Shown one piece after another: positions 9,147-17,262 of a stretch of 58,007 nt of DNA. The number at the start of each line of letters is the position of its first letter. The stretch's first letter is position 1. A program made the position numbers and the translations under genes. Source of the DNA: Oscillospiraceae bacterium (GTDB lineage: Bacteria > Bacillota > Clostridia > Oscillospirales > Acutalibacteraceae); contig JAITRE010000012.1 of the NCBI GenBank assembly GCA_031288555.1, positions 1-58,007 of the forward strand. Direction: 5' to 3'. The notes under the pieces are model-generated. The model was not told the origin of the DNA and ran no database searches. It was given only the letters and a program-made list of their open reading frames with translations.

Positions 9147-10982
9147 CTAAAATATTATACCATAATTTTCAAACCAAGTATCAAGCTGTATTATGTAAGC
9201 AAGCGCTTGCGGGGCACCCATTAGTTGGCCATACCACGGAGAAGTTATTTTGCCAGGTTTTTCTACAATACTCACAACTGTATCTCGATCAAGAAATTTG
9301 TTAATAGTTCTATTTTTTTGATTTAAAATAGAAAACACTCTGGTGCTTACGTTTTTACTGTAAATCGGACTGTATGTTTTTGGATATGGACTTTTTTTTC
9401 TTTTAACAATACTTTCCGGCAAAATTTCCGACATAGCTTCTCTGACTATACCTTTTTCTCTTCCACCAAGCGACTTTATATGCCAAGGCATGTTGTAAGC
9501 ATATTCAACTATTCTATGATCACAAAATGGTACCCTAACTTCTAATCCAGTACGCATGCTCATTCTATCTTTTCTATCAAGTAAAACTTGCATAAACCAA
9601 TCTAAATTTAATAAAAACATTTCTCTTATACGTTTGTCTAATTTTGAATCATTTGATAATTTATCCGCTTTATTTTTTGTGTCCTCATATCGAACTTTAA
9701 CATATTCTTCTGGTTTTGACAATAAACCTTTTTTTACTATACTTTTACGAAGTTCTAAAGATCTTGACCATGGAAAGCATTCAGAAAACAACATTTCTTC
9801 ATTATGATACCATGGATAGCCGCCAAAAATTTCATCAGAACACTCTCCCGAAAGAACTACTGTGAAATTTTTTTTAACTTCTTTACAAAATAAAAGTAGA
9901 GATGAGTCGATATCTCCCATACCAGGTAAATCTCTTGCAAACAAAGCTTCATCTAAAGTGTTCGCTAAACTCAAATTATCTAAAGTTATATTTTTCTGAT
10001 CTGATTGTATGTAATCCGACATCACTTTAACATATTCTGAGTCGGAATTTGGTTGAAATAAACTTTTTGCAAAATATTTTTTGTTGTCAGAATAATCTAC
10101 AGAATAAGTTGTAATATTTTTATTAAAATTTTTTTTATAATAATCTGAACTTATTTTAGAAATTATGCTAGAATCAAGACCACCTGATAAAAAACAACAA
10201 AGATCAACATCAGAAACTAATTGTCTTTCTATAGCGTCATAAACTAAAAATCTTATTTTTTCTATAGCTTCATTTTTTGTATCGCAAAATTCTTGTGCTT
10301 TCAACAACCAATAAACTTTTTTATATGTTTTTTCTTTATTAAACTGCAAATATTCTGCTCTTTCCAACTCATATATTCCTTTTATAATACCAAATCCACT
10401 TGTTCTGGCAGGACCTAACAAAAATAGCTCGTTAAGACTATCTTCATTTATAATTGGTTTAATAAGAGGGTTTGCAAGCAAGGTTTTTATTTCAGAAGCA
10501 AAAATAATTCCGTTGCTATAGCAATAGTAAAACAAAGGCTTAACACCCATTCGGTCTCTTGCTAAAAATAAACTTTGCCTGTTGTGATCCCAAACGGCAA
10601 AAGCAAAAATACCGTTTAAATATTCTAAACAATTTTCTTTCCAGTGTGCGTAAGCTTTTAAAATTACTTCTGTATCTGAATGAGATTCAAATTCATAATT
10701 GCCTTCTAATTTAAGTTTTTCTTTAATTTCTTTAGTATTGTAAATTTCGCCGTTATATATTAATGTGTACTTATCGCCATTTCCTATAAAAGTCATAGGC
10801 TGCTTTCCCCCTTCAGGGTCAACAACTATCAGCCTTCTATGTGCAAATAATACATGTCTTTCTTTATAAACCCCACTTTCGTCAGGACCTCTGTTTAAAA
10901 GCGTTTGAGACATTTTGTCAATAACAGGCAGTTTTTCGCTTAAATCTTCTTTATAATCTACCCACCCAACTATTCCACACAT
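9147..10982 (-). CDS. asnB: Asparagine synthetase B, glutamine-hydrolysing
   Basis: 611 residues from the ATG at 10982. The start is fixed by the catalytic N-terminal Cys (Met-Cys-Gly-Ile-Val-Gly; Cys2 is the nucleophile after Met removal) and by GAGGGAGTAATT just upstream. The glutaminase domain (1-~200) carries RGPDESG, HRRL and YNGEIYN; the synthetase domain has the PP-loop SGGLDSS (266-272) and SGECSDEIFGGY. The enzyme makes asparagine from aspartate, glutamine and ATP. Related family members amidate cell-wall precursors, so that role cannot be excluded, although length and N-terminus fit the classical enzyme. Confidence 0.92.
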   Translation of the reverse strand: MCGIVGWVDYKEDLSEKLPVIDKMSQTLLNRGPDESGVYKERHVLFAHRRLIVVDPEGGKQPMTFIGNGDKYTLIYNGEIYNTKEIKEKLKLEGNYEFESHSDTEVILKAYAHWKENCLEYLNGIFAFAVWDHNRQSLFLARDRMGVKPLFYYCYSNGIIFASEIKTLLANPLIKPIINEDSLNELFLLGPARTSGFGIIKGIYELERAEYLQFNKEKTYKKVYWLLKAQEFCDTKNEAIEKIRFLVYDAIERQLVSDVDLCCFLSGGLDSSIISKISSDYYKKNFNKNITTYSVDYSDNKKYFAKSLFQPNSDSEYVKVMSDYIQSDQKNITLDNLSLANTLDEALFARDLPGMGDIDSSLLLFCKEVKKNFTVVLSGECSDEIFGGYPWYHNEEMLFSECFPWSRSLELRKSIVKKGLLSKPEEYVKVRYEDTKNKADKLSNDSKLDKRIREMFLLNLDWFMQVLLDRKDRMSMRTGLEVRVPFCDHRIVEYAYNMPWHIKSLGGREKGIVREAMSEILPESIVKRKKSPYPKTYSPIYSKNVSTRVFSILNQKNRTINKFLDRDTVVSIVEKPGKITSPWYGQLMGAPQALAYIIQLDTWFENYGIIF

Positions 10983-11138
10983 AATTACTCCCTCAAGACA
11001 ATAGTTTTGCAAAATATTTAATTTAAGATTTAAATTTTAAAAAGCTACTATAATTTTTACTAAAATTTTCAAAAGTTAGTACAAAATTCACAATTATTCT
11101 AACAAAAAGCTATGTTTATTTTTAAATATAAATTAAAG

Positions 11139-11708
11139 TTAGTTGTTAAAATACAATTTTCTATATACTTCTTTGGCTTTCATAACTCTATCAACATATT
11201 TTTTTGTTTCATTATATGGAATATTGAATTTTCCATCATCTTGAAAATTTTCTTTTTTGCTAAGCCACCCATCAACTTTACTAGGGCCTGCGTTATAAGC
11301 AATAACAGCTTTAATTTCTGATTCATATTTATTAATTAAGTGCGATAAAAAATATATCCCGTAATCTATGTTAATTTCGGGCTCTTCTAAAATTTTCGCA
11401 TCTGTAACTTGCTTTTTACCTCTTTTTTTTTGCAAATCCTGAAAAGTTTCTGGCATAATCTGCATAAGTCCTACGGCACCAGCTTTAGAATATATATCTT
11501 TCTGAAATTTACTTTCTGTTCTTATAACAGCGTAAGCAAGCGCTGGATCTACATCATATTTTTCGGAATAAAATTCAACATATTGCGAATACTCTCTTGG
11601 ATAAGATTTTCTTAAAAAATATTCTTGAGAAAGTTTTAATCCAATAATTAACGCTGCACTTAAAATTAAAACAATAAATATTAGCAAAAACGAACGTTTA
11701 TTTTTAAT
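11139..11708 (-). CDS. Membrane-anchored lytic transglycosylase (SLT domain), probable ATT start
   Basis: About 189 residues with the proposed start. An N-terminal basic stretch and one hydrophobic segment anchor or export it. The goose-lysozyme-like SLT domain has AVIRTESKF with catalytic Glu (~65), AGAVGLMQIMPET and AVIAYNAGPSKVDGW. It cleaves glycan strands with 1,6-anhydro product formation. Start: an in-frame TAA ends at 11721, AAGGAG lies at 11722-11717, and eight bases later comes ATT (11708-11706) followed by Lys-Asn-Lys-Arg-Ser-Phe, a typical signal/anchor N-terminus. The first conventional codon is a TTG at 11687, which would remove these basic residues and is 29 bases from the Shine-Dalgarno. 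ATT is therefore the best start. Confidence 0.85.
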   Translation of the reverse strand: MKNKRSFLLIFIVLILSAALIIGLKLSQEYFLRKSYPREYSQYVEFYSEKYDVDPALAYAVIRTESKFQKDIYSKAGAVGLMQIMPETFQDLQKKRGKKQVTDAKILEEPEINIDYGIYFLSHLINKYESEIKAVIAYNAGPSKVDGWLSKKENFQDDGKFNIPYNETKKYVDRVMKAKEVYRKLYFNN

Positions 11709-11886
11709 GAAGCTCGCTCCTTATTAAAATTTAAAAACATCGCTAAATAAATTTTTTAATATTTTGTAATTTATATACAAAAATAATTTAATTTATAGTC
11801 ACAGTTAACCTGACGCTGCAAATTTTAAAAATATGTTTTTATTCTTTTATTTTAAATATGTATTTAAATATAAATTTGATAATTGT

Positions 11887-12519
11887 TTAAAAAATTTCAT
11901 TACTAATTTTCCCTATTACGTTTTCAATATCGTTTTTAGAAATTGCACCAAGTCTTAAAATTCTAGGAAAACTATTTCGCTTGAATAACACTACTGTTGA
12001 TTCTACTCCAGAACAAGGTTCTTTTGACTTTAAAATTGCAGATATTTTTCCTTTAAAATTTTTAAACACTTGACTTGCATCAGTAAAACTTGGTTTTCCA
12101 GAAATATTAGCAGATGTTAACACAATTGGATTTTTTAAACTGTCTACTACTTTTCTTACCAAAATATTGGAAGAAAATCTAATCGCAACTAAATTTAAAT
12201 CAATTCCAAAAATTTCAGGTAATAACTTTGATTTTTGCAAAACAATAGTTAACGGACCTGGCCAAAACTTTAGAGCTAGCTCTTTAGCTAAATTTGTAAA
12301 ACCTTCTGACAAATTTAATGCTTGATTAAAAGACGAAACATTTACAACAAGTGGTTTATTTTTTGAACGAACTTTTATTTTATAAATATTTTTTATAGCT
12401 TTTTGTGAAAACATATCAGCTGCTAATCCATAAACAGTTTCAGTAGGAATCCCTACAACATCTTGAGATTTCAAAGCGTCCACGATTTTATGAAAATCTT
12501 CTACGATTTCAGTTTGCAT
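11887..12519 (-). CDS. tsaC: L-threonylcarbamoyladenylate synthase (YrdC/TsaC)
   Basis: 210 residues: the YrdC-like domain without the C-terminal Sua5 extension found in many Bacilli. It makes threonylcarbamoyl-AMP from threonine, bicarbonate and ATP for the t6A37 modification of ANN-decoding tRNAs. Characteristic motifs are GIPTETVYGLAAD (~22-34), KVRSKNKPLVVNV, FWPGPLTIVL, SANISGKPS and GVESTVV. The ATG has GAAGGG upstream. It lies 28 bases after ybeY on the same strand and probably shares its promoter. Confidence 0.93.
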   Translation of the reverse strand: MQTEIVEDFHKIVDALKSQDVVGIPTETVYGLAADMFSQKAIKNIYKIKVRSKNKPLVVNVSSFNQALNLSEGFTNLAKELALKFWPGPLTIVLQKSKLLPEIFGIDLNLVAIRFSSNILVRKVVDSLKNPIVLTSANISGKPSFTDASQVFKNFKGKISAILKSKEPCSGVESTVVLFKRNSFPRILRLGAISKNDIENVIGKISNEIF

Positions 12520-12547
12520 ATCAGCCCTTCAAAACTTCTACATTTTT

Positions 12548-13057
12548 CTAAATAAATTCTTCCAATACATAGTTACAAGTGGATTTAAGACCTAATTTAG
12601 TCATAATAGTTTCTTCTTTTTCTCTCATACGAAGCCTCTTTATATTATCTTCTTTGTGAGTATAGCCAAGTAAATGTAAAACAGCATGAACTGTTAAATA
12701 AGCAACTTCTCTTCGAAAATCATGACCATATTCTTGTGCTTGCTTATCAGCTTGTTCCATAGAAATCACAATATCACCGAGTAAAATTTCATTTGTTTTA
12801 AAATCTCTATCATAGCAACCTTTCTCTTCATTTAAAGAAAAAGAAAGTACATCTGTAGGTGTATTTTTTGAGCGATATTTATTATTAAAAGCCTTAATTC
12901 TTTCATTGTCAACAAATAAAACCCCTATGGTGACACAATCCTCAATTTTTTCTAATCTTAAAGCAGCAACGCAACATTTACGAATAAGCAAACGAAGCCC
13001 TACAGGAATTTTAATTTTTTTTTGTTCATTGCTTATAATTACGTTTACTCTTTTCAT
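12548..13057 (-). CDS. ybeY: Endoribonuclease YbeY (rRNA maturation factor)
   Basis: 169 residues from the ATG at 13057, chosen because AAGGTGTAAATTT precedes it and homologues begin with a similar short strand; an upstream in-frame TTG would add 14 hydrophobic residues without a Shine-Dalgarno. The zinc site is HAVLHLLGYTH (His124, His128, His134), and the preceding TDVLSF is also diagnostic. It acts in 16S rRNA 3'-end processing and 70S quality control. It leads a two-gene group with tsaC. Confidence 0.93.
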   Translation of the reverse strand: MKRVNVIISNEQKKIKIPVGLRLLIRKCCVAALRLEKIEDCVTIGVLFVDNERIKAFNNKYRSKNTPTDVLSFSLNEEKGCYDRDFKTNEILLGDIVISMEQADKQAQEYGHDFRREVAYLTVHAVLHLLGYTHKEDNIKRLRMREKEETIMTKLGLKSTCNYVLEEFI

Positions 13058-13154
13058 AAATTTACACCTTAAAAATAAAAATTTTAAAAACACACTCAAA
13101 AAACAATTTAAAACTTACAAAATTTAATGTTTTTTAAAAGCAATTATATAAGCC

Positions 13155-13183
13155 ATTTTAATTTACAAAAATTTATTTGTCAA
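13155..13183 (-). promoter_or_regulatory. Sigma-A-type promoter for ybeY-tsaC
   Basis: On the minus strand -35 TTGACA (13183-13178) and -10 TAAAAT (13160-13155) have the ideal 17-base spacing, about 90 bases upstream of the ybeY start. Confidence 0.65.
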
Positions 13184-13419
13184 TTTTTACAGCAAACACA
13201 TCTTTTTAATTTGAGGTGCGCTTATTAATATTAACACAGTTTTTGTTTTTCTCGTATAAATACAAAAGTGTTTTGCATATTTATTTTAAAACAGCAGTTA
13301 TTAAAATTTTATTTTATAAGCGTTTTTCAAAAATATATTTTTGTTTTAAAAACAAAATACGCTTATTTTTCACAAACAGGTAATTTGATATAAAGATTTA
13401 AACCTTGGGGGATTTGCGT
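13184..13419. other. Intergenic DNA between the ybeY promoter and spoIIID
   Basis: Together with the ybeY leader this is a 360-base divergent gap. A GAGGTG at about 13213 resembles a Shine-Dalgarno but is followed only by a short frame lacking ATG/GTG/TTG. No sigma-E-type promoter for spoIIID could be assigned with confidence. Confidence 0.4.
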
Positions 13420-13704
13420 GTGAAGAACACAGTAGAAAAACGCGCTACTATATTAGGGGAGTATATTGCAAAAAACAAAACAACAGTAAGAAAGGCCGCA
13501 AAAAAATTTAATATAAGTAAAAGCACAGTACATAAAGATGTTGCGGAGCGTTTGTATTATATTGACCCTGCATTACATAAAAAAGTAAAAAAAATACTAA
13601 ACGTTAATAAATCTCAGCGCCATATAAGAGGTGGCTTAGCAACAAAAAAAAAATATTTACAAATCAATAACAATTATCATCCTCCAAACTTAAAGTTAGT
13701 GTAA
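13420..13704 (+). CDS. spoIIID: Sporulation transcriptional regulator SpoIIID
   Basis: 94 residues. A mother-cell DNA-binding protein that activates or represses sigma-E-dependent genes during sporulation. The helix-turn-helix spans about residues 18-42 (TTVRKAAKKFNISKSTVHKD), followed by the basic C-terminal region with RHIRGGLATKKKY, a family hallmark. The start is GTG at 13420: this aligns residue for residue with the 13-residue N-terminus I recall for the Bacillus protein, and GGGGGAT lies eight bases upstream. An in-frame TTG at 13405 would place the Shine-Dalgarno inside the gene. Confidence 0.95.
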   Translation: MKNTVEKRATILGEYIAKNKTTVRKAAKKFNISKSTVHKDVAERLYYIDPALHKKVKKILNVNKSQRHIRGGLATKKKYLQINNNYHPPNLKLV

Positions 13705-13732
13705 AATTTATTTTTATCAAGCTAAATTAATT

Positions 13733-14596
13733 TTAAAATAAATCTGTAAATTTTTCAATCTCAAATTCTTTTAACAATTCTTTGTAAACATCACTTTTTT
13801 TAAGATTTGTTTTGTGCGAAACAATTTTTGCGGCCTCATTAATACTGTGTCCGTCACAAAGCAATAATTTAGCACTTTCAATACCATCTTCCAGACTTAA
13901 AAGCTCATCTTTAGATTGTTTTTTCCCCGCAATAACAATAACAAACTCACCCTTTACTAATTTGTTTTTATATATTTCTACAGCTTTTTCAAGCGTTGTT
14001 CTTATTACTTCTTCATAAATCTTAGTGATTTCTCGAGAAATAGAAATTTTTCTGTTTCCAAGTATTTTTAAAAAAGAACAAAGAGATTTTTGCAACCTAT
14101 GCGGTGATTCATAAAATATCATGGTTCTTTTTTCATCTTTTAACTCTTCTAAATGTGTTTTTACCGCCTTTTTATTTTTTCCCAAGAAACCTTCAAAAGT
14201 AAAACGATTTGATGGCAATCCAGAAACTGCTAAGGCAGCGACAAAAGCACAAGGCCCCGGCACAACTTCGACTTTTATATTAGCTTTAGCACATTTTTTA
14301 ACAAGTTCTTCGCCGGGGTCTGAAATAGTAGGCATTCCAGCATCCGAGACTATCGCACAATTTTCTCCAGACATTATTTTTTTTATAATTAAATCAGTTT
14401 TATTTGTTTCATTGTGTTTAAAGTAGCTAATTAAAGGTTTATGAATATTAAAATAGTTCAAAAGTTTTCGAGTAACTCTAGTGTCTTCAGCAATTATAAA
14501 ATCAACTTTTTTAAGCGTTTCAACTGCACGTGGAGAAAAATCTCCAAGATTTCCTATTGGTGTGCCTAAAACAATAAGCTTGCCTTTAATTGTCAT
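13733..14596 (-). CDS. rsmI: 16S rRNA (cytidine1402-2'-O)-methyltransferase
   Basis: 287 residues from ATG at 14596. It 2'-O-methylates C1402 in the 16S rRNA decoding centre using SAM. Tetrapyrrole-methylase fold motifs are GTPIGNLGDFS, AEDTR, ISYFKHNE, VSDAGMPTISDPGEELV (split here by family blocks), GPCAFVAAL, and FEGFLGKNKK. The start is slightly uncertain: TTG at 14605 and GTG at 14599 are also in frame, and GGAAG lies very close to the ATG. It is followed upstream by the ferredoxin and ruvX genes on the same strand. Confidence 0.93.
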   Translation of the reverse strand: MTIKGKLIVLGTPIGNLGDFSPRAVETLKKVDFIIAEDTRVTRKLLNYFNIHKPLISYFKHNETNKTDLIIKKIMSGENCAIVSDAGMPTISDPGEELVKKCAKANIKVEVVPGPCAFVAALAVSGLPSNRFTFEGFLGKNKKAVKTHLEELKDEKRTMIFYESPHRLQKSLCSFLKILGNRKISISREITKIYEEVIRTTLEKAVEIYKNKLVKGEFVIVIAGKKQSKDELLSLEDGIESAKLLLCDGHSINEAAKIVSHKTNLKKSDVYKELLKEFEIEKFTDLF

Positions 14597-14620
14597 CACT
14601 TCCAAAATTATAAAGCTTTC

Positions 14621-14800
14621 TTATTCTTCTTTTTCATCTTTTGGTGCACCAACCGGACAAATAGCAGCACAAGCACCACAACTAATGCAAAGCTCTTTTT
14701 TAATGAAATATCTTTTTTCTCCTTCGAAAATCGCATTAGTAGGACATTGATCTTTGCAAACTCCACACATTATACAAGTTTCGGTAATTACATAAGCCAA
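14621..14800 (-). CDS. Small 2[4Fe-4S] ferredoxin
   Basis: 59 residues with two CxxCxxCxxxC clusters: Cys9/12/15/19 and Cys38/41/44/48, each followed by Pro as in clostridial 2[4Fe-4S] ferredoxins. It is a low-potential electron carrier in the cytoplasm. The start is TTG at 14800, giving Met-Ala-Tyr-Val-Ile-Thr, because GAGGTGATTATT gives proper spacing; the GTG at 14809 overlaps the Shine-Dalgarno. The C-terminus ends in an acidic tail. Its redox partners are not in this window. Confidence 0.92.
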   Translation of the reverse strand: MAYVITETCIMCGVCKDQCPTNAIFEGEKRYFIKKELCISCGACAAICPVGAPKDEKEE

Positions 14801-14843
14801 AATAATCACCTCAATTTACAGATTAATAAAGAAAATTTTGTTT

Positions 14844-15263
14844 TTAATTGAAAAACTTTTTTGAATCTAAAAAATTTTGTAAAATAATAGTAGCTGACAC
14901 AGAATCAATAATTTTTTTTCTATTTTTTTTATAACCTATTTCGTTCAAGTAATTGTGAGCAGTTATAGTAGTCCCCCACTCGTTCTGCATAATAATTTCA
15001 ACGTTTTTAAGTTTTTCTTTTATAAAGCATGCAAATTTTTTTGTTATATTAGCACCGTCGCCCTCTTCATTGTTTGAATGTTTTGGCAGTCCTATCACAA
15101 CTTTTTTTATATTATTTTTACTAACTATTTTTAAAATTTCTAATAATAAAATTTTTTCATTTTGTTCGTTGATAGTTTTTAGCGGAAAAGCAAAATTTAT
15201 TTCGTCATTAGCAATCGCAAGACCTGTTCTAGATCGCCCTAAATCAATTCCCAAAATTTTCAA
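14844..15263 (-). CDS. ruvX: RuvX/YqgF RNase H-fold nuclease
   Basis: 139 residues, family length. The N-terminal motif GIDLGRSRTGLAI contains the first active-site Asp; VVIGLPKH and a late Asp (KIIDSVSATIIL) complete the site. The family is linked to pre-16S rRNA 5'-end processing (YqgF) and was first proposed as a Holliday-junction resolvase. The TTG start follows GGAGGAAGATT. Downstream is the ferredoxin gene (43-base gap). Confidence 0.9.
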   Translation of the reverse strand: MKILGIDLGRSRTGLAIANDEINFAFPLKTINEQNEKILLLEILKIVSKNNIKKVVIGLPKHSNNEEGDGANITKKFACFIKEKLKNVEIIMQNEWGTTITAHNYLNEIGYKKNRKKIIDSVSATIILQNFLDSKKFFN

Positions 15264-15445
15264 AATCTTCCTCCGAAGTAGAAAAACTTTTTCTTCAATG
15301 AATTTGTTTTAAACAATATTATATGATAGCATTAAATAGTAAAGATTAATTTTTTCTCAAATAAAAATAATCTTTATTTATATTATACACAAGCGTTATT
15401 TTAGATGCAAATAAGAAGCTAATCTTTAAATTTCAGCTAAATCTA

Positions 15446-15451
15446 TATAAT
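15446..15451 (+). promoter_or_regulatory. Possible -10 element upstream of iscU
   Basis: A perfect TATAAT followed by GTAAAC lies 63 bases before the iscU start. The -35 region (around 15422-15429, TCTTTA) matches poorly, so this is tentative. Confidence 0.35.
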
Positions 15452-15514
15452 GTAAACAACAAACGCAGAATATTTCTTTTAAAAAATTTAAATCTTAGAA
15501 AAGAGGTATGCTTT

Positions 15515-15961
15515 GTGTTATATAGTAAAAAAGTGATGGATCATTTTGAAAATCCTAGAAATGTAGGCGAAATAAAAAACGCTGACGGCATAGGAGAAGT
15601 TGGGAATGCAAAATGTGGCGATATAATGAAGATGTATATAAAAGTAAGGGATAACATTATAGTGGATGTTAAATTTAAAACTTTTGGTTGCGGTGCTGCA
15701 ATTGCTACGAGCTCTATGGCAACGGAACTTGTTAAAAATAAAACCTTAGACGAGGCTCTAAATCTTACAAATAAAGCAGTTATGGAAGCGTTAGATGGTT
15801 TACCACCTATAAAAATTCATTGTTCTATTTTGGCAGAAGAAGCTATTAGAGCTGCTATCAATGATTACCGCGTAAAAAATGGAATTTTAAAAGAAAATTT
15901 TGAGTCACAGTGTAAAACCTGCGGAGCGTGTGATGAAAGAAATTTTGAAGATTTAATTTGA
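15515..15961 (+). CDS. iscU: Iron-sulfur cluster assembly scaffold (IscU/NifU-like)
   Basis: 148 residues. A scaffold on which [Fe-S] clusters are assembled from cysteine-derived sulfur. The three ligand cysteines are Cys34 (NAKCGDIM, with Asp36), Cys59 (FGCGAAIATSS) and Cys103 (KIHCSILAEEAI). A clostridial-type C-terminal extension carries CKTCGACDE (Cys133/136/139). The start is GTG with AGAGG eight bases upstream; the out-of-frame ATG at 15508 leads to an early stop. A cysteine desulfurase gene, its usual neighbour, is not present here. Confidence 0.92.
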   Translation: MLYSKKVMDHFENPRNVGEIKNADGIGEVGNAKCGDIMKMYIKVRDNIIVDVKFKTFGCGAAIATSSMATELVKNKTLDEALNLTNKAVMEALDGLPPIKIHCSILAEEAIRAAINDYRVKNGILKENFESQCKTCGACDERNFEDLI

Positions 15962-15990
15962 AAAATTTTTAAAAAGATTGCAAAAATTAA

Positions 15991-16047
15991 AAACTAATAA
16001 ATCTCTTAGGCAAATTTTACAAGAGGTTTATTAGTTTGTTTTTATTT
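15991..16047 (+). terminator. Strong intrinsic terminator after iscU
   Basis: A 17-base arm (15991-16007) pairs with 16021-16037 with one G-U pair, around a 13-base loop, and is followed by GTTTTTATTTTTA. This is the clearest terminator in the window. Confidence 0.88.
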
Positions 16048-16207
16048 TTAATTTTTCTTTGCGAATTTTAACTTTGAATTTTTGAGTATTAAAATTAAAT
16101 TTTAAAAATATTTGTTTTATAAACTCTACTTTTAGAATACGTCTTTAAACAATTTTTTTAGAATCAAAGTATTACATAGCTTTTTTAAAAACAAGAAACT
16201 CGTACCG

Positions 16208-16861
16208 TTATTTTAAACTTTTAAGTATATTATTGTCACTAACAGTAGCTAATATTTGTGGAACCTCACCAACTATAATGGTTTCAGCAATAAGTATATT
16301 TGTAGTAATTCCAGACATAACTGGGTATCCTGGTATAAATGCAAGAATTTGAGTAGTTATATCAAGAAAAATTTGATGTCGCGTTTGGTTAAAACCTGCG
16401 TCCGTAAATATGCTATTGAAGTTTGCGGATACATTTCCGCATATTGATAATTTTAAAATCACTTCTGGTCCTCTATTGTCTAAAAGATGCGAACCTGAAA
16501 AAGACCCGACAGGAATTCCAAAATTTTTTGGACTAGTATTTGAAAGTTCATTTTGAATAGCTAATAGTATTTTAGATTTTAAAATATTAATTTGTTGAAT
16601 ATTTGAAGATAAAGATAGAACCTTGCCGTCATTGCTTCTTTCTGTTTTTATTAAATACGTGTAATCTACGTTTTCATTTGAAATCTCATCTAAAACTACT
16701 TTATTCACTATTGCGGTAGATTCAATTTTCCCTTTTTGTTCTACATATTTCTTTATTAGTGGGCGCAACGATAAATCTGTAAAAAATAATATAATGATTA
16801 AAATTAAAGTTAATATAAAAATTACTCTTAAAAACTTGTGTCTATTTTTCAAACTACTAAT
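16208..16861 (-). CDS. yunB: Sporulation protein YunB, probable ATT start
   Basis: About 217 residues. A sigma-E-controlled sporulation protein of unknown biochemical role in Bacillus. One N-terminal membrane segment (~12-30) is followed by an extracytoplasmic domain with VPVG-like GIPVGSFSGSHLLDNRGPEV, a conserved block, and FIPGYPV near the C-terminus. Start: an in-frame TAA is part of AGAGGTAATT; eight bases after AGAGGT comes ATT (16861-16859), coding Met-Ser-Ser-Leu-Lys-Asn-Arg. The first conventional codon, TTG at 16852, is about 17 bases from the Shine-Dalgarno, too far. No other sporulation gene adjoins it. Confidence 0.85.
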   Translation of the reverse strand: MSSLKNRHKFLRVIFILTLILIIILFFTDLSLRPLIKKYVEQKGKIESTAIVNKVVLDEISNENVDYTYLIKTERSNDGKVLSLSSNIQQINILKSKILLAIQNELSNTSPKNFGIPVGSFSGSHLLDNRGPEVILKLSICGNVSANFNSIFTDAGFNQTRHQIFLDITTQILAFIPGYPVMSGITTNILIAETIIVGEVPQILATVSDNNILKSLK

Positions 16862-17262
16862 AGATAATTACCTCTACTTCTAAAATTTAAAAAATAAATT
16901 AAATATAGCAAAAAGTTCTTTTCATATATTATGAAAAACGCTAGCTTTATGATAAAACACATAAGATTAAGTTTTAATATTAAACATTTAAAAATGTTAT
17001 AAAATCAATTTTTAAAAACGACTGTACTTCTGGGTGTTTCTTAATTAAATGCTTTAAAATACGTATTTTTTATACAATTAAATTACGAAGAATTAAATTA
17101 AAATTTAAACTTTAAGTATCGTTGTGTAAAATAAATTTATTTTTTAACAACTTGACAACGATTTTGCTACAGATAAAATATAGTAAAGGGTTGTTTTATG
17201 ATTTTATTGTTTAATTTTATCTGATGAATTTAAAATTTTTTACAATGTAATATGAGGAAAAA
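16862..17262. other. Divergent intergenic region yunB/dprA
   Basis: About 400 bases. It holds the dprA promoter at 17152-17179. On the minus strand 17069-16980 is an open stretch of 29 codons (…KHLIKKHPEVQSFLK…) without a usual start codon or Shine-Dalgarno, perhaps a decayed gene end. Nothing else is visible. Confidence 0.4.
17152..17179 (+). promoter_or_regulatory. Sigma-A-type promoter for dprA-topA
   Basis: Perfect -35 TTGACA (17152-17157) and -10 TAAAAT (17174-17179) with a 16-base spacer, about 80 bases upstream of dprA. Confidence 0.6.

Noticed and set aside
13213..13260. GAGGTG resembling a Shine-Dalgarno before an ATT-started 11-codon frame
   Set aside because: The frame is tiny and contains no recognisable peptide; likely chance or a remnant.
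16980..17069. Open 29-codon minus-strand stretch in the yunB/dprA spacer
   Set aside because: No usual start codon or Shine-Dalgarno and no recognised homology; too short to call a pseudogene.
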